From Diphasiastrum complanatum (taxonomy: Eukaryota > Streptophyta > Lycopodiopsida > Lycopodiales > Lycopodiaceae): 64,000 bases of DNA. How positions within the stretch are numbered: the first letter of the stretch is position 1; each line of letters begins with the position of its first letter. A model generated the notes under the pieces. The model searched no databases. It saw only the letters and a program-made list of their open reading frames with translations, and had not been told where the DNA came from. A program made the position numbers and the translations under genes. Below are positions 56,976 to 64,000 of the stretch, in pieces. The stretch spans positions 50,950,496-51,014,495 of the forward strand of contig CM055103.1 of NCBI GenBank assembly GCA_029204225.1, written 5' to 3'.

Positions 56976-58570
56976 TGCAAAACTACTTGAAACTTTTGTC
57001 GTAGGCTAAAAGCAGTATGTCGAGGCTAACTATGATGTCAGAAGTCGAAAATAATGACCTGCACTTTTTTCCTTACCAGGCCACTCGCCGCTTTTCCACC
57101 AAATTGAAAGCCAAATCTGCGTCACCTTCCAAAATGCACTTTGTTGTCAACTCCCAACTACATGCCCAATGGAATGGTGAAATCACTTTTGGCACACTCC
57201 GAACACTTTCTTCGCTACAATCACTCTATTTTGTTGTACCATACTTACAGGTACAATCCGGGTGCCGTTTGTTTGGAGTCCATAGCCCTTCGTTTGGCTC
57301 AAAACGGATAAAGGAGGCAAAAGTATGGGCTTTTCACTTTTTGAACCAATTCTTCAATTTGAAGGGACTTCAACCTTCAGTGACTTTGGACCCAACTCAA
57401 CTTTCAAAGTGAAGATTTTTATTAAAATTGAATAGCTAAATGCCCTTCAGCCACTTCTAATGATGTTTCCCATAGAAGGAAGGAGATCCAACGATCTGTT
57501 CACATCTCACGGTCCCTGTTGCTTGCTGGAGGTTTGATCTCTCCGCTGATCAGGATGGACTCACATCCGACGACTACCAATCAAATCGCGCACTAACTCG
57601 GAACCCTGCAGCCACTGGCTCACCTCAGAGCGCTACAAGTTCACTCGTGATGGTCGCGTGCGAGCCTCCCGTGGCTCCTCCTGCTCTTCTCTCAAAACTT
57701 TGGGTATGGCTACCCTCTGAGATCTGATCCAGCTCCCTAGCGCTTCTATGGCCAGTGCGGCCAGCTCAAATCTGATTGAACTGATCAGGGGGCCTTCCTT
57801 CCTGCTTTTATAGCAACAAAAATAGTTGAATACAGAGAGAAATCCAGGTTTTTGAGCTTCCAAACCCTAGGCCAGGGTTTTTCTCAAAAAACTGATCTTG
57901 GCTTTATGTTCACAGTTCTTTGTCAGGCCAATCCTCTTCCTTTGAGGTTGCCCTACTACTGGGAGTGTGATGCTTCAAACCGTTCTCAAAACGGTGTCCG
58001 TTTGAATGCACACTGTTAGCCGATTTTTTGACATGATAAATTGGGCTAAACTAGAGAAGAAATGACATGTTATCTCATCAAATATGCTACTTACTTAGTA
58101 TGACCGGCAAAAAATTTGGCCCGTATAGCCATAGCCGAAGGGGTCCCAGTCCACCCAAAATGGACTACCGAGAGGCTTGATAAGTAAATCAGCCTTAGAA
58201 ATGGCTGTGTAATTTCTGTTTTGATCCATGATCTTATCGAATTTTTGGTGGATTGCCAATGTAGCCAAATTTTATATTAATATAATATGATGTTTGAGAT
58301 TTTTTTTCAGGTTCTCCTTTCATCCAGCCTGTGTGGAAATCAAAGACTGGCCGTTATTTTCGAGCACCCGGATATTTGGAAAATGTCAAGAATTTTTGAC
58401 AAAGACCAACATTCTTCTCCAACCGATCTTTTTGGACCAAAGAGTCAATCAAAAGCTGAATGAGAAATACCATCACCAGAAAATTGGGCACTACAAGTAT
58501 CAAATTATCACACTAGGACAATGGGCCACGGGACCAAAATGGGCAAAAGCTTCATACTTAAGGAAGTACC
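56976..58570. other. Gene-free stretch, probable Copia-2 leader/LTR plus spacer, unit 2
   Basis: Collinear with 21504-23098. The exon-like stretch after TTTTTTTTCAG (58310-58570) can be read past the point where unit 1 is inverted, continuing with KCISATKRSIIKKDRKNVKH and KYRA before a stop. This shows that 58570 is an undisturbed junction. Confidence 0.5.
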
Positions 58571-58928
58571 TAAATGCATAAGCGCCACCAAAAGATCAAT
58601 TATCAAGAAGGACCGGAAAAATGTCAAGCACCGTCTAAATTCAAGAGGATGCCGACAAAATGTGAAATACCGGGCATAAGAACTTGACTCATGTTGACAA
58701 ATGGGACATTTCTATTGGATGAGAACATTGACCCACATGGGCCATGTACTTTGGTCATGGGTGCCCATGTGGCCCTATCCACACTCTTCAATGCTATTCA
58801 AGAGTCCACATGGCACAAAGCCAAAAAGTCTAAATGAACCCTTGAAAATAAAATGTTGAATGGGCAAAGGGTAGGATGAAATGTAAAATCAAAAGGTTGG
58901 GCCGTCATCCATTGATGGATATACATGC

Positions 58929-59147
58929 ATGGCAAACCTCACGCAAACAGAACCAGATCGAGAACCAGCTATGTTTTTTCATATCGTTATGCTTTCATGT
59001 TTGTTTTCTCGCGTAGCCTTGCAGAGGTGCGATGGTGATATTCCTTCTTTACGTAATTTGTTGAGGGTGATGGTGACCAACTTTCCTTTCATGAGAGCCG
59101 AAAGGATCGTGGAACTGATTGTTGTGTTTGAGAATTTCTTGAGTTGA
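58929..59147 (+). CDS. Small unknown ORF near the Gypsy element start, unit 2
   Basis: A 72-codon frame, MANLTQTEPDREPAMFFHIV and CDGDIPSLRNLLRVMVTNFP, continuing with ERIVELIVVFENFLS. The counterpart 30864-31085 is interrupted near the end. No domain recognised. Confidence 0.25.
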   Translation: MANLTQTEPDREPAMFFHIVMLSCLFSRVALQRCDGDIPSLRNLLRVMVTNFPFMRAERIVELIVVFENFLS

Positions 59148-60861
59148 TCTGTCAAAATCACTGTTGCAGAGCCAATACATATGAGAGATGGAGAATGTGG
59201 TAAATTTCAATGTGTTCATGGAGAGATATGTAGCTGAAGACATCTCATTTACTCTGAGTAACGTCAATACTGTTGAATATCTTATTTCCAAGAGTAATGA
59301 TCACCCAAGTACGTAAGAGCTTCAGGGGAATGGTACTTTGATTATGTGAACGATGAATTACTGGTTAAGTCTACTCCTGCTCCGTCTCAGAGCTCCAAAT
59401 TTTGATTGACCAGTGTTGTTGCATTAACTACTTTGATTAAGATTTGTGGAGGCTGCATACTGAGCGATTGATGCAGATCATGATCACTAACGGACGGGAT
59501 AGGGAGATAAATCCTAGCTGACAACATGAGCATCCTCTAAATGCGCATTGACTCACAGAAGTATCATCATGTTGCTCTCTGTCCTCCATGAAAGATTTGA
59601 GGCATTCCATTGCTACTGCTGCAACTGAGAACTATCATTGACCATCCTCATAGTGCGAATACCACTCAGTTTTTCATTTGAAGAGACCATTGTTTCAGTA
59701 CCTACATGAGCATGATTGCATTAAGCAGCACCTATCGGGCCTGAGCAGACATCACTACTTTGATGTGAAACTGAGAGATTACCATCAATCGATCTCTAAG
59801 GGAGTGCTCACCGTGCATTTAAGAAGTTGTATTATGAGTTCTGGTCTGTACTGATCTTACATCACGTTTGAAGTATGGATTCTCAGTATACTTTTATCTG
59901 TCCCTATATAGTGATGAGATAACTAATTTCATGATCACTCCTATCAAAGCACTGATCCATATGTGCAGTTCTGAGTATAGACTTTTCAATGATTCTGAGG
60001 AAGTTCTGCATGATGACTTGTACGTATTCCTGCTAATTAAGTGCATTCCACAGATGTTTGAATACTGAATATCAAACATCGGTCTATGAGACACTGAGAG
60101 CTTTGTTATCAGGCTACTAAAACTAGTGAGGAATCGTTATTAGCAGTGGATATTTTGAGTGAGAATAATTCCAAATTCTAGGACTGACTGAGTGAACGTG
60201 ATGAATGAATTAAGCAAGTCATCCTCGTCTCCTTGGAACATAGGAGTGAGGTTAAGCTCACTGTGGTTGGAACACACTACATGAGCTAAGAACAAACCTA
60301 TTGTCGGTCTTCATCTAGAACCACATTAGTCAAGATAACCTGTTGGAACACACGGTTCTTGACTATTCACTGTCAGCCATCTACTAACCAACGTGGTTGG
60401 GGAATTGCACGCTACACTTGAACAGCTCCCATGACTATTTAGATGGAAGGGGTGTACTTAACGAATACTTTGGGAAAGGGCCATATAATACAGCCATGAT
60501 TCACTACCTAATGACAATAAGCATCGATAATGTTTCGTCCAAGCCCTCCCATAGGTCCTAATATTGCATACACTGCTACACCTTATTTGTATATCACCGT
60601 CCTTACAGGCTTGAAATAATCTACCACCAACGGATTGTGTCCATCTTTGGTGCTGCTAGATTAGCAGAGATCCTAGCAACTCCAGAGCCCTGCATATTAC
60701 CACTGCTAGATTATGGTAGGACTAGGGATGTCTGTATTCTGATCCTCTTCTAGAAATGTTAGAAGCCCACACATGCATAGAGGTTTATGTGAATGATTAT
60801 TGATTGAGAAGTGTTAGTTATATTGAGAGCTTGACATGTCAGAGAAGCAGTCAACTAGTAT
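59148..60861. other. Gene-free stretch within the Gypsy upstream region, unit 2
   Basis: No convincing coding region. A 66-codon frame at 59868-60068 (MKYGFSVYFYLSLYSDE) has partial similarity to the inverted counterpart around 30640-30760. About half of this stretch is unit-2-specific. Confidence 0.4.
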
Positions 60862-61340
60862 ATGGCCTACACCACAAACCCAAGGAGGTATTGCCCCTTA
60901 GTCAGAATAATTGGATGGGCTTCACTAGAACTAATATCATTAGACACCACCATTGGAATTGTAAGGGATGGGGATTTAGCCATTGAAGTTGATAATGAGG
61001 GATTTAGAGTCAAAACATCCGTGTACATCAGAATGAACGACTCATGGGTCTTGGTAGCAACACGCTACATAGAACTTCAAAGTGCTATTAGGAGGAGATC
61101 TGGGCTTGGATTGTTATGACTGGGTTAGGATTGCAAGAGCTACCTCTACCAAGTGACTTCTGCCAGTTGAGTAGAAATGGAAGGGTTTATCATTATTACT
61201 ATTCTAGGGATTTCCATAGACATCTCCTAGTTGGAGATAGACTATTCAGAGTTAGACATAATGCCGACTGTAGTTCCCTTGTAGTGTATGAGTTGAGTGA
61301 AGATTCTACGTGGAAAGAATTAGGAGGATCCTTTACCTAA
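60862..61340 (+). CDS. Two overlapping unknown ORFs in the Gypsy LTR region, unit 2
   Basis: ORF a is 60862-61119 (85 codons, MAYTTNPRRYCPLVRIIGWA) and ORF b is 61116-61340 (74 codons, MTGLGLQELPLPSDFCQLSR). They overlap as ATGA. Lengths and overlap are identical to the inverted copy in unit 1. No known domain. ORF b has a 'GDRLFRVRHNADCSS' core. They may encode a small unrecognised protein, or be chance frames kept only by recent duplication. Confidence 0.4.
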
Positions 61341-61755
61341 TATACTGAATTGCATCTAGGGCTTCCCGATCAATTGCTAGAGTATGTGTTAGAAAACTTA
61401 AATGATATCATCAAGGATTCTGGAAGAGATCCTCGAGAAGAATATGAGGAGGAGGTAGCTCTAGAACTTCACAAGCGAGCAAGATATCATTAGTGTAGGT
61501 CGTGAGTTTCAAGAAGACTGAGGAAGTGAGTATAACCCTTTATAGGCTATGTCTCTAGAGGCCTGGAAAAACTCTATTAGCTATAGAGTTACGGCTTGGT
61601 CGATAGAACATGTCAAGGATCCCCTAGTTAGCTTTGCGTTTGAGACATGTACGACCATTCTCGTAACAGCACGACACTAAACACATAGTGGTGCTGTATC
61701 CTGTTATGTCATTTTTTCCTTAGCTTTGATCCTTTTAGTGGAAAATGTCGTAACA

Positions 61756-62480
61756 TTTTTGGTGCATCTGCCGGGAGTGGCTTGATAAGGGACTATTGTT
61801 TGGAAAGTAGTTATCATACAAATGGAATGTCCTAAGAATTTGCTAAATTGAATGAGTACGTTGTTTAGACCGTCAGCCACACACGAAACATTTTTGGTGC
61901 ATCTGCCAGGAGTGGCTTGATAAGGGACTATTGTTTGGAAAGTAATTATCATACAAATGGAATGTCCTAAGAATTTGCTAAATTGAATGAGTACGTTGTT
62001 TAGACCGTCAGCCGCACACGTAACATTTTTTGTGCATCTGCTAGGAGTGGCTTGATATGGGAATATTGCTTGAAGGGTAGTCATACTATCAATGGTCTAC
62101 AGATTTCATGTGTCTGGATTGCAAGGGTTGAGAATGATTCTGTTCTTTAGACTGTCAGCCGCACACGTAACATTTTTGGTGCATCTGCCGAGAGTGGCTT
62201 GATAAGGGACTATTGTTTGGAAAGTAGTTATCATACAAATAGAATGTCCTAAGAATTTTCTAAATTGAATGAGTACGTTGTTTAGACCATCAGCGACACA
62301 CGTAACATTTTTAGTGCGTCTGCCAGGAGTGGCTTGATAAGGGAATATTGCTTGAAGGATAGTCATACTATCAATGGTCTACAAATTTCATGTGTCTGAG
62401 ATTGCAAGTGTTGAGAATGATTATGTTGTTTAGACCGTCAGATGCACACGTAACATTTTTGGTGCGTCTGCCGGGAGCTA
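61756..62480 (+). repeat. Primer-binding-site region in six tandem copies, unit 2
   Basis: TGGTGCATCTGCCGGGAG-like sequence starts at about 61760, 61895, 62030, 62177, 62312 and 62460. Spacing is 135, 135, 147, 135 and 148 bp. Two repeat types alternate: 135-bp copies with ..GGACTATTGTTTGGAAAG and 147-148-bp copies with ..GGAATATTGCTTGAAGG. Each repeat ends CACACGTAACATTTTT before the next primer site. Substitutions (TTGTGC, TAGTGC) hit the third and fifth sites. Confidence 0.85.
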
Positions 62481-62864
62481 CTTGGAAGTGGTCATTGATT
62501 GCTTGAAAGAAGGTTGTTGTCTCTCTAAGAAATGAGATCATTATCTATTGTTGTGAGAACTGATTTGGATTGTCTAGAAACACCGTACTACTTGAAGATA
62601 GACCATTTTGAGGAATTATCCATTGGGGAAGATCTTTTCTTCATTGTATCGATGAACTGAAAAAGATTCAAAGATGCGAATCAATTACTCGTATTAGCTC
62701 TAAAATAGGCTCCAAGACTAGAAGAAAAACTTTGTGTAGTTAGGTGCTTAATGTCTTTTCACTAAACCAGTCGACAAGCCTAGGAGCCTCTAAGCGCGCT
62801 GTGTTAAAGCTGGAGTGCAACATCTCACTTCCAAGCTAGGAAATGTCCTCTGAGGTCTCTATTA

Positions 62865-63916
62865 CAGTTAGATCATATCACCGATCCCCACCACGAACTG
62901 ATGTTTTTCGCACTTAACTTGACTGGATCAGTGAGGAGATGGTATTATAGCTTGCCTAGGAGATCTATTGAGACCACTGAAGAGTTTCTTAGACTGTTTC
63001 TACTTGAGTATGCTCCACGTCGCACCCCCGATGGTTTGTTGTTTACAATCAGCTCACTTTAACAAGATGAAGGTGAAACAGTTCGTCAATATCATCGTAG
63101 ATTAACTGAATTAACATGGTAGGTAGATGCCATGGTGCAATTACCCCCCAACTATTACTCACTTTCTTTTTGAGAGGCCTAAGAGATGACATACAACTTG
63201 TAGTACGTCAGAATAGCCCTCAGACTTTAATGGAAGCCGTAAGTAAAGCTCTTGTAGTGGAGGATGCACAAATTGCCCTCACGAATGCATCAAACATATC
63301 TAGAGTTGTGAATAACATAAACCTTAGAACGGATGTGTGGGAGCATAATACATTTAGAGGAAATCAAATCCACAACAATCCCCAGCCATTACAAGAGCGA
63401 AGACCTCTAGCAGCAATGCCAGAACCATAGCCACCACCCAGACTTTTAAAATTGATGCCACCTAATACTAGAAGGCAAGTTTCTGGCCCAGAGAAGGGAT
63501 ATGAGAGTACTGGATCTAATTCTGGTCTAGATGACATGAAATAGATGCTCAAAGGATACATGGATGTCATGAATGAGAATATGTCAACATTAGCTTTAGA
63601 TGTGAACTTCTTAAAGCGACAACAGAATTTGTTAGGCCAAAGGAAACCATTTGACCAACCACTAGGTATACTATGTCGATTTTGCCAAGGAAACCACTTG
63701 AATAGAAACTGTCCTAACACAGTTTGTGCTTTTTGCAAAAAGACTGGTCACTAGGAAGATAGATGTTGGGCTTGCAGAGAAGCCTTAGTGGTGCCTAATC
63801 TAAGACTAGGACTTGTGAATCATAGATCACAAGATGAAAGAGTAATTGACACCCCCAGATCAGTCAAGTTTCTAGACAGACCATCTATAATACGATCTCA
63901 AGACAAGGGAAAAGCT
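62865..63916 (+). pseudogene. Ty3/Gypsy gag and zinc knuckles, N-terminally deleted, unit 2
   Basis: The gag core enters abruptly at about 62873 with DPHHELMFFALNL after a deletion of about 800 bp that removed the gag start. LTGSVRRWYYSLPR and TVRQYHRRLTELTW follow with stops. The next frame (63116-63430) is LLLTFFLRGLRDDIQLVV. The third (63545-63754) links the coiled segment to the knuckle CRFCQGNHLNRNC and stops in the second knuckle. The lesions differ from those in unit 1, so both copies decayed after duplication. Confidence 0.8.
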
Positions 63917-64000
63917 AAAATGGAGGATGAATGGCCTCCAGTGAATCTATAGAGATCGAGACAATGATGTCCATGAAGACAAAAGAAGAAGTACTAGCTA
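63917..64000 (+). pseudogene. Start of Gypsy protease-region frame, unit 2 (cut by window end)
   Basis: KMEDEWPPVNL and following residues match the beginning of the frame at 26510 in unit 1. A stop follows within 15 codons here. The window ends inside it. Confidence 0.7.

Larger units (their letters stand above)
58573..61755 (+). repeat. Gypsy 5' LTR/upstream region, unit 2 (non-inverted)
   Basis: Reverse complement of 29053-31390. It ends ..GTCGTAACA at 61755, directly before a primer-binding-site sequence. It includes about 800 bp (mainly within 59160-60860) that has no counterpart in unit 1. The LTR start was not located. Confidence 0.55.

Noticed and set aside
61704-62366. Long minus-strand frames over the primer-site repeats
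   Set aside because: They simply reflect the 135-bp repeat (a multiple of 3) without stops in one frame; no protein features.

Overview
This looks like nuclear DNA of a land plant. The evidence is AT-rich sequence, spliced genes with GT/AG introns, and Copia, Ty3/Gypsy and CACTA (En/Spm) transposon relics. There is also a two-exon 2-oxoglutarate/Fe(II) dioxygenase gene of the plant DOXC type. The amount of transposon debris and the flavour of the proteins suggest a large-genome non-seed plant such as a fern, but that is a guess. No tRNA, rRNA, CRISPR or organellar genes were recognised. All family calls are from reading the sequence; no database search was run.

The whole window is a tandem segmental duplication with a period of about 30.0 kb. 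Bases 1-1390 are the tail of a preceding unit. Unit 1 is 1391-31392. Unit 2 starts at 31393 and runs past the window end. The two units line up feature by feature: Copia-1 RT/RNase H and LTR, ankyrin-like fragment, truncated dioxygenase on the minus strand, CACTA relic, dioxygenase gene on the plus strand, Copia-2 pol, DUF7869-type transposase-like gene, palindrome array, ParB-like gene, Copia-2 gag, and a spacer. In unit 1 the last 8.3 kb (23099-31392) is inverted relative to unit 2. Re-inverting it joins the two halves of Copia-1 and restores the junction seen at 58570. Unit 1 also lacks about 4.45 kb (with an Hsp110-like fragment), about 1.74 kb (Copia-2 integrase plus the transposase-like C-terminus) and about 0.64 kb (inside the ParB-like gene). 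Unit 2 lacks about 1.57 kb (a CACTA transposase C-terminus).

The only gene that still looks fully open is the dioxygenase at 12719-13890 (313 codons in two exons, catalytic residues present). Its unit 2 copy has a 1-bp frameshift. Each unit also carries a truncated, inverted second copy of its promoter and exon 1, about 8 kb away and head to head, with CACTA transposon debris between.

The most unusual structure lies at 16349-20710 in unit 1 and 50340-56190 in unit 2. A spliced gene resembling DUF7869 proteins and a spliced gene with a ParB/sulfiredoxin-like signature are transcribed divergently. Between them is an array of eleven 17-bp near-palindromes at about 41-bp spacing, whose spacers form inverted pairs. 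I interpret this as a degenerate copy of a poorly described mobile element lodged in a minus-strand Copia. The remaining part (23764-31392 inverted, and 58573-64000) is a Ty3/Gypsy-type element with gag and protease but no visible reverse transcriptase. Its primer-binding-site region is repeated three times in unit 1 and six times in unit 2.
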